A stretch of 64,000 nt of DNA from Granulicella tundricola MP5ACTX9 (GCF_000178975.2 NC_015064.1:1426001-1490000); one strand, 5' to 3'. Positions 27,297 to 36,168 are shown, numbered from the stretch's first letter. Program-made: numbers and translations. The notes: generated by a model from the letters alone, not told the origin.

Positions 27297-28883
27297 TTAG
27301 CCGTTCTGGTCGTTCTGGGCGGCGCGGACGGTGCGGTAGCTGGCGTTGCCCTTGGACCAGACGAGGAGCAGCAGGTCCTTGTTGCCGGCGTTGTGGATCT
27401 GGGAGATGAGCTGGCTGGCCGAGGAGGCGGGCTGGCGGTTCAACTCCAGAATCACGTCTCCGGGCTGGAGGCCGGCGTCGTCTGCGGGGCTGTCCGGGCG
27501 GACGCTTTCGACGACGACACCCTTGACCTGATCGGGCGCGTTGATCTGCTGGCGAACGTCCGGGGTGAGGTCGGCTACGCCGATGCCGAGCTTGCCCTTG
27601 TTGGAGCCGGCGGGGGCATCGTTTGAGGCGACCTGGTCGTCCTTGCCGTACTGGCCGACGGTGAGATCGACGGTCTGGGGCTTGCCGTCACGCAGGATGC
27701 CGAGGGCGATCTTCGTGCCGGGAGCGTCCTGGCTGACGGCGACCTGGAGGGCGCTCCCGTTGAGGATCTTCTGGCCGTTGAGCTGGGCGATGACGTCACC
27801 CTGGCGCAGACCGGCGCGGCTGGCGGGGGAGTTGGGCGTGACCTGGGCGACGAGAGCTCCGGATGCATCCTGGAGGTTGAAGAAGTGGGCGTTCTCCGGG
27901 GTGACGTCGTTCATGCTGATGCCGAGGTAGCCGTGGTCGACGTGGCCGTGCTTGATGAGCTGCTCGGCGGTGGCGCGGGCGATCTGGGCGGGGATGGCGA
28001 AGCCTACGCCGGCGAAAGAGCCGGAGTTGGAGATGATGGAGTTGGGGATGCCGATGAGCTCGCCGTGGGTGTTGACGAGCGCGCCGCCGGAGTTGCCGGG
28101 GTTGATGGCGGCGTCGGTCTGGATGAAGGCGCCGGGCTTGCGGGCGTCGGTGGAGTAGGGGTTGGCGCGGTTGACGGCGCTGATGATGCCGCGGGTGACG
28201 GAGTCCTGGAAGAAGCCGAAGGGGCTGCCGAAGGCGAGGACGGTCTGGCCGGGGAAGAGCTTGGAGGAGTCGCCCCAGGACATGGCGGGGAGGTCGGTTG
28301 CGTCTACCTTGACTACGGCTATGTCTGTGAGCTTGTCTGTGCCGACGACGTGGCCGGTGAGGACGCGGCGGTCGTGGAGGGCTACGCGGATCTGGGTGGC
28401 TCCGGCTACGACGTGGTCGTTGGTGACGATGTAACCGTCAGAGGAGATGATGACTCCGCTGCCGATGCCGTGCTGGACCTGCGGCTGCTGGGGGACCATA
28501 CGCTGACCGCCTCCGCCACCCTGTCCGAAGAACTGGGCGAAGCCGGGGGGCAGGCCCTGCATGGACTGGCCCTGACCCTGGCCCTGCATCTGGCTGGAGT
28601 TCTGGTCGTCGCCGTCTGAGGCTTCTTCCGGGTTGCCCTTGGAGGTGACGGAGATATTGACGACGGCGCGCTGGACGCGGGCGGTGACTGCTTCCATGGC
28701 GGTGTCGAGCGAGGTGAGGGCGGAGACGCTGTGATCGTCGAGTGGCGAGGCAGTGACGGCGGAGGCGTGGACTCCGTTGCTGTTGGCGAAGAGGACGGTG
28801 CCTACGGCGATGGTGGTGGCGATTGCGGTGGGGAGGGCGTGGTGCTTAATCTTTGAAACTAGATTATTAGTTGATGCGGACAT
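27297..28883 (-). CDS. Do/HtrA (DegP-like) serine protease with two PDZ domains
   Basis: Envelope protease/chaperone, 528 residues. One N-terminal hydrophobic segment (ALPTAIATTIAVGTVLFA) is a signal peptide or anchor. A low-complexity Q/G linker (about 95-130) precedes the trypsin-like domain. The catalytic triad is visible: His157 in TNDHVV, Asp187 in LTDIAVVKV and Ser265 in NPGNSGGALV. PDZ1 (about 305-395, YLGISMNDV) and PDZ2 (about 430-515, LGIGVADLT) follow. It starts 30 nt after blaR1 with AGGAG, so it can be in the blaI-blaR1 transcript. A palindrome matching one at the blaI promoter lies within its first ten codons. Confidence 0.94.
   Translation of the reverse strand: MSASTNNLVSKIKHHALPTAIATTIAVGTVLFANSNGVHASAVTASPLDDHSVSALTSLDTAMEAVTARVQRAVVNISVTSKGNPEEASDGDDQNSSQMQGQGQGQSMQGLPPGFAQFFGQGGGGGQRMVPQQPQVQHGIGSGVIISSDGYIVTNDHVVAGATQIRVALHDRRVLTGHVVGTDKLTDIAVVKVDATDLPAMSWGDSSKLFPGQTVLAFGSPFGFFQDSVTRGIISAVNRANPYSTDARKPGAFIQTDAAINPGNSGGALVNTHGELIGIPNSIISNSGSFAGVGFAIPAQIARATAEQLIKHGHVDHGYLGISMNDVTPENAHFFNLQDASGALVAQVTPNSPASRAGLRQGDVIAQLNGQKILNGSALQVAVSQDAPGTKIALGILRDGKPQTVDLTVGQYGKDDQVASNDAPAGSNKGKLGIGVADLTPDVRQQINAPDQVKGVVVESVRPDSPADDAGLQPGDVILELNRQPASSASQLISQIHNAGNKDLLLLVWSKGNASYRTVRAAQNDQNG
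28857..28872. promoter_or_regulatory. AACTA-N6-TAGTT palindrome inside the htrA 5' end
   Basis: AACTA GATTAT TAGTT, 11-26 nt downstream of the htrA start, encoding part of STNNLVS. The same AACTA-N6-TAGTT layout occurs at 30646-30661 upstream of blaI. A BlaI-type repressor site is the likely reading. Confidence 0.55.
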
Positions 28884-28913
28884 GGATTGAAGCTCCTGGA
28901 AATGGTTTGGCGG

Positions 28914-30206
28914 TTAGAGTTCGATGATGAGCCAGCCGGCTTGCGTGGGGACCGCGGCGTAGGTTGCGTCTGAAATCTGGAAGATGGCTTGGTGGTAGTG
29001 GGCTGGGGCTTCCGTGGATTGGAAGGTAGTCAGCATGATCCACTGCTGGGGTTGGGTTTGGCGGAGGGCTGCCTGGGTGATGGGGGTGGAATGCTTTTTG
29101 GTGGGCTTGAGTTTGGTTAGGGACTTTTTGGGTTTGGTTGGGAGCTCCATAGAGGTGTTGACCATGGTGGGTTTGGTGGTTGGGGTGAAGGTGGCGGGGT
29201 GAGAGTTTACATCCCACCCATCGCGATGAAGCTCTGCGATGGATGGGGCACGGAGAGATTCATGGAGAGATTGTGGTGCTTCAGGCGTGCTGAAGGAGAT
29301 GAACTGGGGGGTGTGGGCGAGGGTGGTGGCTCCGGTGGTGAGGGCGGCGAGGAGGGTTGCCACTACCGCTGCTGACTGGGTGGGGCGGAGCTGGCGGGTG
29401 GGAACCTCAAGGATGCGGAGGACGCGGCGGGTGAGCTCGGACTGGCGCTCCCACGCGCGGAGGGCCAGGGTGAAGCCTCGGCGGGCCAATCCATTTTCTG
29501 CAAGGTTGGTGAGGCAGAGGGCGTACTGCTTGCGTGCTCCGGTTTGCCGCAGGACGGCGTCGTCGCAGGCCAGTTCGCGTTCGATGCAGAGGCGGCGCTC
29601 GATCCAGAGGAGGACGGGGTGGATGGGGTAGAGGGCGATGAGGAGCTTCTGGAGGAGGTTGGTCCAGTGGTCGAAGCGGTTGAGGTGGGCCTGCTCGTGG
29701 GTGATGATCTGGGCTAGTTCGGATGGGGGGAGGGCGGCGTAGAGGCTTGTGGGGATGAGAATGCGCGGGGCGAAGAAGCCGGCTACGCAGGGGATGTCGA
29801 TTTCGGTGGAGGTGGCGATGGGGGCGTGGCTTGCAGCGTCACTGATTATGAGTTCAGAGCGGCGGGCTACTCCGTTGAGGTGGACGGCGCTGCGGAGGAG
29901 CTGGGCTATGCGGAAGAGGGAGAGTGCGGCCCAGAAGGCGGCTATGCCGATGGCCCAGTCGATGCTGAGGGCGATGGGGGTTGCGGTGCTTGTGGATGGG
30001 CTGCCTGAGGCCGTGGGGGTGAGGAAGGGCAGGGCAGCGGCGACGAGGAAGACTGCGGTCCAGAGGATGGAGCGGACGGTGGCGGAGAGGTCCGGGATGA
30101 GGCGGAGGCAGATCGCTACGCTGATGGCGAGGAGGGCTGCTTCTACCGTGGAGGTGATGAGTGAGGCGGCGGCTGACGCGGATAGGTGCTGGAGGAGTGG
30201 GAGCAT
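28914..30206 (-). CDS. BlaR1/MecR1-like M56 membrane metallopeptidase
   Basis: 430 residues. The N-terminal half has about four membrane spans (LLAISVAICLRLI, ILWTAVFLVAAALPFL, IGIAAFWAALSLFRIAQLL). The gluzincin motif ITHEQAHLNRFDH gives HEXXH at about 170-174, with RELACDDAVL as the downstream acidic segment typical of M56. There is no penicillin-binding sensor domain: after residue 300 there is only one span and a lysine-rich tail. It starts 3 nt after the blaI stop. In this family the protease cleaves BlaI on signal. A dispersed palindrome is embedded in frame near residues 315-328. Confidence 0.88.
   Translation of the reverse strand: MLPLLQHLSASAAASLITSTVEAALLAISVAICLRLIPDLSATVRSILWTAVFLVAAALPFLTPTASGSPSTSTATPIALSIDWAIGIAAFWAALSLFRIAQLLRSAVHLNGVARRSELIISDAASHAPIATSTEIDIPCVAGFFAPRILIPTSLYAALPPSELAQIITHEQAHLNRFDHWTNLLQKLLIALYPIHPVLLWIERRLCIERELACDDAVLRQTGARKQYALCLTNLAENGLARRGFTLALRAWERQSELTRRVLRILEVPTRQLRPTQSAAVVATLLAALTTGATTLAHTPQFISFSTPEAPQSLHESLRAPSIAELHRDGWDVNSHPATFTPTTKPTMVNTSMELPTKPKKSLTKLKPTKKHSTPITQAALRQTQPQQWIMLTTFQSTEAPAHYHQAIFQISDATYAAVPTQAGWLIIEL
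29212..29252. repeat. Dispersed palindromic element, degenerate copy D, inside blaR1
   Basis: CCACCCATCGC, 11 nt, GCGATGGATGG (one mismatch) followed by GGCAC. It is read in frame as IAELHRDGWDV-like sequence in the blaR1 cytoplasmic/periplasmic tail. Confidence 0.5.
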
Positions 30207-30208
30207 GA

Positions 30209-30622
30209 TCAGTCCTGCTCCTTCTCTGATGCGGGTGCGGCGTCATCCGGGGTGTTGGCGATGGCCTGCTTGAGGCGCTGAAGCTCTTCGGGGGTGATTT
30301 CGTCGTCGCCGAGGAGGGAGAGGAGGAGGCGCTCGCGGGAGTTGCCGAAGAAGCGCTGGAGGACGTGCCCGATCTCTGAACGGCTGGCCTCGTGCTGGGC
30401 GATGGAGGGGCTGTAGAGGAAGGCTCGGCCCTCCTGGGTGTGGGTGACGTAGCCCTTGGTTTCGAGGACGCGGATGGTGGTGAGGACGGAGTTGTAGGCG
30501 AGGGGTGTGGTGTGCTCGAGGGCGGTGACCATGTCGCTGACGGAGGACTGGCCGCGCAGCCAGAGGACGCGCATGAGTCTGAGCTCGGCTTCGGTCAACG
30601 TGATGGAGGGCTTCGGCGGCAT
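30209..30622 (-). CDS. BlaI/MecI-family transcriptional repressor
   Basis: 137 residues. Winged helix: LTEAELRLMRVLWLRGQSSVSDMVTAL then YNSVLTTIRVLETKGYVTHTQEGRAFLYSP, the diagnostic penicillinase-repressor segment. The C-terminal dimerisation helix region is FFGNSRERLLLSLLGDDEITPEELQRL. Expected to repress itself and blaR1, released when BlaR1 cleaves it. It is divergent from two ABC permease genes and shares the palindrome at 30646-30661 with them. No beta-lactamase gene lies nearby; the nearest candidate effector is htrA. Confidence 0.92.
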   Translation of the reverse strand: MPPKPSITLTEAELRLMRVLWLRGQSSVSDMVTALEHTTPLAYNSVLTTIRVLETKGYVTHTQEGRAFLYSPSIAQHEASRSEIGHVLQRFFGNSRERLLLSLLGDDEITPEELQRLKQAIANTPDDAAPASEKEQD

Positions 30623-30645
30623 CGGTCTGTATGGTGAGACGGGAG

Positions 30646-30661
30646 AACTAATGAACTAGTT
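30646..30661. promoter_or_regulatory. AACTA-N6-TAGTT palindrome in the blaI/ABC divergent region
   Basis: AACTA ATGAAC TAGTT, 24 bp upstream of the blaI start and 45 bp upstream of the permease start. Same layout as the site inside htrA. A likely BlaI operator; the classical MecI/BlaI sites are likewise short dyads. Confidence 0.6.
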
Positions 30662-30705
30662 AGCAAGGGTGGAACGAAAAACTGGCTGGGTGCGTACTGC
30701 GGGGT

Positions 30706-31965
30706 GTGCTCTCCCTCAGCGATATCCTTCGGCAGATCTTTCAGTCCATCTGGGCCAACCGGCTGCGCTCGTTTTTGACGATGTTCGGGATTGCGTGGGG
30801 TGTGGCTTCGCTGCTGCTGCTGATTGGGCTGGGTGAGGGGTTTCGGTCAGGGCAGACGCGGAGCTTGAAGGAGCTGGGGTCGGATGTGATCTTCCTGGAG
30901 GGTGGGAATGTTCCGGCGGTGCCGAATCAGCATACGGGGATGCGGGCTTATAAGGTCACGCTGAGCGATGAGAAGGCGATTATGGAGCAGGCTCCGCATG
31001 TGAGGAACGCTACGGCAGTGGTGAGCCGTGGGGATCTAAAGCAGGTCAGTGAGTTTTCAAGCGCGGGTGGGCAGGCTCTGGGGGTGGAAGCGAACTATCC
31101 GGAGATTCGGAACCTGCCGCTCGCGAAGGGGCGGCTGCTGGATGCGGAGGATGTGGCGACGGCTCGGCGGGTGGTGGTGCTGGGGAAGAAGAATGCGGAG
31201 CTGCTGTTTCCGGAGGATCGTCCGGCGGTGGGGGCTTACATCACGATCAATGGGGAACGGTTCCTGGTGGTGGGGGTGGCGGCGGGGATCAGCCGGGGAA
31301 ACAACGACGGCGATAACCAGAAGGTGTATGTGCCGATCTCGGTGATGCTGCAGAGCTTTCCGCTGAAGGGGGAGAATATTCCGGCGGACTCGGTCTCGTC
31401 GATCCAGTATCAGCCGGCGACGGAGGAGTTGAACGAGACCGCGAAGACGGAGGTGCATCGTGTGATTGGGGCGCGGCATGGGTTCGATCCGCTGAGCAAG
31501 GATGCGTTTGAGGAGTGGGACACGATCAAGAACAACAAGATGGTGGGGGTGATCTTTACGGCGATGGACCTATTCCTGGGGGCGGTGGGGATTGTGACGC
31601 TGGCGCTGGGAGCGGTGGGGATCGTAAACATCATGCTGGTGATGGTGAGCGAACGGACGAAGGAGATTGGGCTGCGGAAGGCGCTGGGGGCGACGAATAA
31701 GAGCGTGATGGCGATGTTTTTTCTGGAGGGCTTGCTGCTCACCGGCGTGAGTGGGGCGGTGGGGATTGTGGGGGCGGGGACACTGATGAGCGTGCTGACG
31801 GCGGTGGCTGGGACGAATACGAATGGGTTCGATCCGCCGCGGCTGGTGCCGTGGTCTGTGGCGCTGGCGGTGGGGACTTTGACGATTTCGGGATGCCTGG
31901 CTGGGCTGGTGCCTGCTCGGCGAGCGGCGATGCTGGAGCCGGTGGAAGCTTTGAGGAAGGACTAA
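30706..31965 (+). CDS. MacB/FtsX-type ABC transporter permease
   Basis: 419 residues, GTG start. One span near the N-terminus (LRSFLTMFGIAWGVASLLLLIGLG), a periplasmic MacB-PCD-like core (residues 45-270), then three C-terminal spans including VGIVTLALGAVGIVNIMLVMVSERTKEIGLRKALGAT, the diagnostic FtsX motif. The protein ends ARRAAMLEPVEALRKD. These permeases export substrates or act as mechanotransmitters with a separate ATPase. No ATPase gene is present nearby. A second permease follows 3 nt downstream. Confidence 0.92.
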   Translation: MLSLSDILRQIFQSIWANRLRSFLTMFGIAWGVASLLLLIGLGEGFRSGQTRSLKELGSDVIFLEGGNVPAVPNQHTGMRAYKVTLSDEKAIMEQAPHVRNATAVVSRGDLKQVSEFSSAGGQALGVEANYPEIRNLPLAKGRLLDAEDVATARRVVVLGKKNAELLFPEDRPAVGAYITINGERFLVVGVAAGISRGNNDGDNQKVYVPISVMLQSFPLKGENIPADSVSSIQYQPATEELNETAKTEVHRVIGARHGFDPLSKDAFEEWDTIKNNKMVGVIFTAMDLFLGAVGIVTLALGAVGIVNIMLVMVSERTKEIGLRKALGATNKSVMAMFFLEGLLLTGVSGAVGIVGAGTLMSVLTAVAGTNTNGFDPPRLVPWSVALAVGTLTISGCLAGLVPARRAAMLEPVEALRKD

Positions 31966-31968
31966 GAG

Positions 31969-33207
31969 ATGCTGACGGATATATGGGGGCAGGCGGTTGA
32001 GGCGATGAAGCATAATCGCCGGCGGACGATCACGACGGTGGTGGGGATGGCTTGGGGGATTGCGACGGTGGTGCTGCTGCTGGCGTTTGGCGCGGGGTTC
32101 GGTCATGCGATCGAGGCGATCTTTGCGCAGTTTGGAACGAACGAGATTGGCGTGTTTCCGGGGCGGACGAGCGAGCAGGCGGGTGGAGCGAAGGCGGGGG
32201 TGGCGGTTCGGCTGACGATCGAAGACGTGGAGCGGATTCAGGAGAGCGTGGGTGGAGTCATCTTAGTCTCGCCGTTTGTGGCGAAGACGGTTCCGGTGTC
32301 GAACGAGCTGCATAGCTACTCGTGGGAGGTGGATGGGATCAAGCCGGAGCTGCAGACGATTCAGAAGCTGGATGTGGCGGATGGGCGGCAGTTGACGGAG
32401 GGCGACGTGGAGACGCGGGCGCATGTGGCGATGATCGGGAGTGAGGCGAAGACGAAGCTGTTTGGCGGGCGGGAGGCGGTGGGGGAGACGATCCGGCTGA
32501 ATGGGGTGTCATTCCAGGTGGTGGGGGTGCAGGTGGCGAAGATGCAGGAGGGGGACTCGGATATCAACCGGGGGATCAATGTGCCGTTTTCGACAATTGG
32601 CGATATCAAGGATACGAAGTATATCGATGGGGTGTGGTTCAGCTATCACGGGGACTTTGAGGCGACGGAGAAGGCGGCGCGGGAGACCCTGGCTACGGCG
32701 CATGGGTTCCGGGCCAGCGACCACAATGCGATCTATGTTGCGAATCTGATGAAGCAGCTTTCTCAGTTTCGGCTGATCTCGCTGGGGCTGCAGGTTTTGC
32801 TTTCGTTTATCGGGGCGCTGACGCTGGGGATTGCGGGCGTGGGGCTAATGAACATCATGCTGGTGAGCGTGCAGCAGAGGACGAAGGAGATTGGGATCGA
32901 GAAAGCGCTGGGGGCTCGGAGGCGGCATATTCTGCTGCAATTTTTAGCGGAGGCTATGGCGATTACGGGGGTTGGGGGGCTGCTGGGGATCGGGATTGCT
33001 TACTTTGTAAGTCTGGCGGCGGGGTCGATTCCGTTTTATAGCGCGCTGGCTAGTAATGCTACGGATGCGGATATCCATCTGACGATCTCGCCGGGGAGTC
33101 TGGGGGTGGCGGTGGGGATCCTGGCGGTGGTGGGGGTGATCAGTGGGATGGTTCCGGCGATGAAGGCGGCGAGGATGGATCCGATTGAGGCGCTTAGGTT
33201 TGAATGA
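31969..33207 (+). CDS. MacB/FtsX-type ABC transporter permease, second subunit
   Basis: 412 residues with the same plan as its partner: N-terminal span (RRTITTVVGMAWGIATVVLLLAFG), periplasmic core, and C-terminal spans with IAGVGLMNIMLVSVQQRTKEIGIEKALGARRRHI, ending KAARMDPIEALRFE. The two permeases are only modestly alike, so they probably form a heterodimer. Spacing of 3 nt implies coupled translation. The nucleotide-binding subunit must be encoded elsewhere. Confidence 0.92.
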   Translation: MLTDIWGQAVEAMKHNRRRTITTVVGMAWGIATVVLLLAFGAGFGHAIEAIFAQFGTNEIGVFPGRTSEQAGGAKAGVAVRLTIEDVERIQESVGGVILVSPFVAKTVPVSNELHSYSWEVDGIKPELQTIQKLDVADGRQLTEGDVETRAHVAMIGSEAKTKLFGGREAVGETIRLNGVSFQVVGVQVAKMQEGDSDINRGINVPFSTIGDIKDTKYIDGVWFSYHGDFEATEKAARETLATAHGFRASDHNAIYVANLMKQLSQFRLISLGLQVLLSFIGALTLGIAGVGLMNIMLVSVQQRTKEIGIEKALGARRRHILLQFLAEAMAITGVGGLLGIGIAYFVSLAAGSIPFYSALASNATDADIHLTISPGSLGVAVGILAVVGVISGMVPAMKAARMDPIEALRFE

Positions 33208-33218
33208 TTGTGCCGCTA

Positions 33219-33254
33219 CAACCCATGTCCCAGAAGCGGGACATGGGGCACCCA
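33219..33254. repeat. Dispersed palindromic element, copy B
   Basis: CCCATGTCCC, AGAAGC loop, GGGACATGGG (33222-33247), then GCACCCA. Identical core to the copy at 36169. It lies between the end of the permease operon and the end of the M1-like gene. Confidence 0.88.
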
Positions 33255-33271
33255 TCGTTCCGGTGTTGAAG

Positions 33272-35257
33272 CTAGTTGTCGGTGGGGGTGCGGGTGTAGG
33301 GGTGGATCATGAGGTTGCGGGCTTCGTTGATGGCTCCCTGGGTGTTGTCGTTGGTTTGGACGGCGAGGCGGTACTCGTTGACGGCGCGCTCGCGCTGGCC
33401 GGTGACGTCGAAGATGCGACCTAGTTCTACGTGGGACCAGACCTCGGTCCACTTGGGGTCGCCGTCGCCGCGGAGGGAGTCGCGGAAGCTGTTGGCTGCG
33501 GACTGGAAGTTGTGTTGGTTGAAGAAGATTTCGCCGATTCGATAAGCCGCTAAAGAGCTATTTTTGTTGGCGTCGAGGGCTTTTTGATATTCGACCAGGG
33601 CTCCGGTCAGGTCGCCCTGGGCTACGAGTTGCTGACCGCGGAGGACGGCTACTTTGACGGCTAGATCGGGGGTGGTTTTGAGGAGCCAGCCCTGGGGGTC
33701 GATGGTGATGCGGCGGGGGCGGCCGAAGGTTTCGACCTCGTACTGGGAGTCGGTGCCGGCTACGTCTACGCGGCGGGTTTCTGTTTTACCTTCGGTCTCG
33801 ATGCGGAGTTCGACGGGCATGCGGAAGAGGTCGAGGTCCTGGGTGATGGCTCCTACGGTGCGGAAGCCCTTGTTGTTGCCGAGGCGGTAGACGGTGTACT
33901 TGTCGTTGAACTGGGGGGCTCCGGTGCCGTCGACCCATTGGGAGAAGAAGGGCTGGAGGGTGGACTGTTCGCCGCCGGCGTTGCGGTTCTGGGCTTCGGC
34001 TACGGTCTCGAGGTCGCGGCTGCGGATGCCCTTGTCGGTGTACTGGCTGAGGGTTTCGCGGAGGAAGCGGGTGAAGCCCTCGTTGCCCATCTCCCAGCGG
34101 AGCATGTGGAAGACCATGGCTCCTTTTTCAAGGGTCATGGACTGGAACTGGGGGGAGAAGGGATCGAGGCGGCCGAGGGTGGAGAGGGGCTCGGTATCGT
34201 AGGCGAGGGCGCCGGCCGAGACATCGCCGACGGCGGTCTGGAAGGCCTGGGAGCCGGAGGCGTCTTCGACGTACATGAGCTCGGCGTAACGGGACATGCC
34301 GTTGGTGATCCAGGCGTCGTTGAGGGTGGCAGGGGAGACCTCAGAGCCCCACCACTGGTGGGCCAACGTGTTTGCCAGGAGGCGGGCGGAGTTGTGGTCC
34401 ATGATGCGGTTGCCTGCGATGGCTGCGATGCCGGGACCCCAGGAGGCTGAGACACCGTCTTCAGGAAGCTCGACGATGGACATGGCACCGGTTTCAGGCT
34501 GGCCGAAGGTGGTGGACATGAACTCGAACTCCTTGGCGGCAGTTTCACCGAAGGCCAGGGCTCCGAGTTTGCGCTTTTCCGTGACGTAGATCTTGAAGTT
34601 GCCTACGGTTTGCGGGGCGAGGAACTTGCCGGCGACTACGGTGCCGGGGAAGCCGGGCTTGGTCCAGTTGAAGGAATACTCGGTCTGCTTGCCGACGGAG
34701 ACTGGGGTGCCGACGGGGCCGGAGGCTACGACGCGCTCGTCCGAGGGGACGCGGATGTGCATCTCGGCGGTGAAGCGGTCTGTGTAAAGGCCGGTCTGGG
34801 AGATAGGGAACCAGCGGCCGGGGTAGAGGAGCATGGAGATGGGGTCGGCTACGGCTGCGAGCTTGATGCCTTCTACGGGGCTGGTGTCCGAGCCGGTGAG
34901 TGCGCCGGAGTAGGTGAAGGTCCAGGTGGTGGAGGTGCCTTTGGGGATGGCGGTGGCGAGGGTGAAGCGGACGGCGTTCTGGGTGGAGAGACGCTCGGAG
35001 GTGAGGGTGTGCTGGGCGGAATCGGTGACGGAGGTGAGGGCGAGGCCGTTGTTGAGCTCGAAGGTGGGGGTGGAGAGGTCTTCCAGCGCGGTGAAGGTAA
35101 CGGCGGTGGTGGCGGAGAGCCTGGAGGAGGCGGGGTCGAGCTCGGCGTGGATGACGTATGCGGTGACGCGGAGCTGGGGGCGCGTGGGAGCGGCGAGGGC
35201 GGTGGTCGCGAAGGTCAGGGCGGCGGCAGCGGTTACGGCTTTGAGGAAAGACTTCAT
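33272..35257 (-). CDS. M1-family peptidase-like protein with lost zinc site, TPR C-terminus
   Basis: 661 residues with a signal peptide (AALTFATTALA). The fold is clearly M1: an N-terminal beta domain, then LANTLAHQWWGSEVSPATLNDAWITNGMSRYAE. In active enzymes this stretch is HEXXHQWWG...(18)...E. Here position 296 is Asn, 297 is Thr and 319 is Asn, while His300 remains. Two of three zinc ligands and the catalytic Glu are thus gone, with exact spacing kept. GAMEN is also changed (GAMSIVELP). Residues about 560-650 contain TPR-like helices (GDLTGALVEYQKALDANKNS). It is probably a secreted pseudo-peptidase with a binding or scaffold role. Confidence 0.85.
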   Translation of the reverse strand: MKSFLKAVTAAAALTFATTALAAPTRPQLRVTAYVIHAELDPASSRLSATTAVTFTALEDLSTPTFELNNGLALTSVTDSAQHTLTSERLSTQNAVRFTLATAIPKGTSTTWTFTYSGALTGSDTSPVEGIKLAAVADPISMLLYPGRWFPISQTGLYTDRFTAEMHIRVPSDERVVASGPVGTPVSVGKQTEYSFNWTKPGFPGTVVAGKFLAPQTVGNFKIYVTEKRKLGALAFGETAAKEFEFMSTTFGQPETGAMSIVELPEDGVSASWGPGIAAIAGNRIMDHNSARLLANTLAHQWWGSEVSPATLNDAWITNGMSRYAELMYVEDASGSQAFQTAVGDVSAGALAYDTEPLSTLGRLDPFSPQFQSMTLEKGAMVFHMLRWEMGNEGFTRFLRETLSQYTDKGIRSRDLETVAEAQNRNAGGEQSTLQPFFSQWVDGTGAPQFNDKYTVYRLGNNKGFRTVGAITQDLDLFRMPVELRIETEGKTETRRVDVAGTDSQYEVETFGRPRRITIDPQGWLLKTTPDLAVKVAVLRGQQLVAQGDLTGALVEYQKALDANKNSSLAAYRIGEIFFNQHNFQSAANSFRDSLRGDGDPKWTEVWSHVELGRIFDVTGQRERAVNEYRLAVQTNDNTQGAINEARNLMIHPYTRTPTDN

Positions 35258-35562
35258 TGATGCGGGTCCTTTGGTGCGTGCTCTGGCTGGATCTATCTTA
35301 GGCGTGGCTTGTCTTTTTGTTAGACGCAGGTTTTGGGGGATCGGACTTGAGGGGGCTTCTGTGGAATGGGATGGGACGGACTATGGGGATCAAAATGGAT
35401 AAGAACGATCAAGGCGGATCTTTACCTGGGTGAGTGAGCTTAGGTGACAGCTCAAAGCGATTCCGAGGCGGGACTAGGATAGGAAGGCAAAGCAGGCCAG
35501 GAGAAAGAAGAACAGGCAACGGCAAGGGATAGTAAGAACAAGCAAAGGCTTGGGGGTGTGGG
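35258..35562. other. Divergent intergenic region, M1-like / DUF4126
   Basis: A 305-bp gap without a convincing gene. It contains purine-rich DNA, a short GGCAACGGCAAG stretch resembling the hexanucleotide array at 17947, and a TAAGAT-like -10 on the minus strand near 35295. Nothing firmer can be read. Confidence 0.4.
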
Positions 35563-36168
35563 ATGGGGATTTCGGCGGGGGATCTGGCGGGGCTGGTGAT
35601 TGGGGTTAGCTTTGCGGCAGGGCTGAATGTCTATGCGACGCTGCTGACGCTGGGTGGGTTGAGCCGGATGGGGTGGGTTCAGTTGCCGGGTGGGATGGAG
35701 GTGGTGGGGAGCTGGTGGGTGATCGGGATCAGTGCGGGGTTGTTTCTGGTGGAGTTTGTGGCGGATAAGATTCCGGCATTCGATTTGGTCTGGAATGCGG
35801 CGCAGACGTTTGTCAGGGTGCCGGTGGCGGGGCTGCTGGCGTATGGGGCTACGTCGCATCTGCGGCCGGAGATGCAGGTGCTGGTGACTGTGCTGGGTGC
35901 GGTGGTGGCGGCGCTGGCGCATGGGTCGAAGCTGGCGGTGAGGGGGCTGGTGACGCCTAGTCCGGAGCCGGTTTCCAATATTGCGCTGAGTTCCATGGAG
36001 GATGTGGGGGCGATCGGGTTGACGTGGGTGGCGGTGCATCATCCGTATGTGGCGGCTGGGGTGGTGGGTGGGTTGGTGCTGGTGGCGGGGGTGATGGTTA
36101 GGAGTCTGGTGGTGTGGGGACGGCGGATGTGGGAGCGGCGGCGGGGTGATGTGGTGCCGGCTCGTTGA
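35563..36168 (+). CDS. DUF4126 integral membrane protein
   Basis: 201 residues with about five hydrophobic segments: LAGLVIGVSFAAGLNVYATLLTLGGL, WWVIGISAGLFLVEFVADKIP, VAGLLAYGATSHL, MQVLVTVLGAVVAALAHGSKL and VAAGVVGGLVLVAGVMV. The VEFVADKIPAFDLVWN and PSPEPVSNIALSSMEDVGAIG segments are typical of DUF4126. Function unknown; inner-membrane location expected. Confidence 0.85.
   Translation: MGISAGDLAGLVIGVSFAAGLNVYATLLTLGGLSRMGWVQLPGGMEVVGSWWVIGISAGLFLVEFVADKIPAFDLVWNAAQTFVRVPVAGLLAYGATSHLRPEMQVLVTVLGAVVAALAHGSKLAVRGLVTPSPEPVSNIALSSMEDVGAIGLTWVAVHHPYVAAGVVGGLVLVAGVMVRSLVVWGRRMWERRRGDVVPAR

Noticed and set aside
28914..30206. Beta-lactam sensing by BlaR1
   Set aside because: The protein has the M56 domain but no penicillin-binding sensor domain, and no beta-lactamase gene is near, so antibiotic sensing is not supported.
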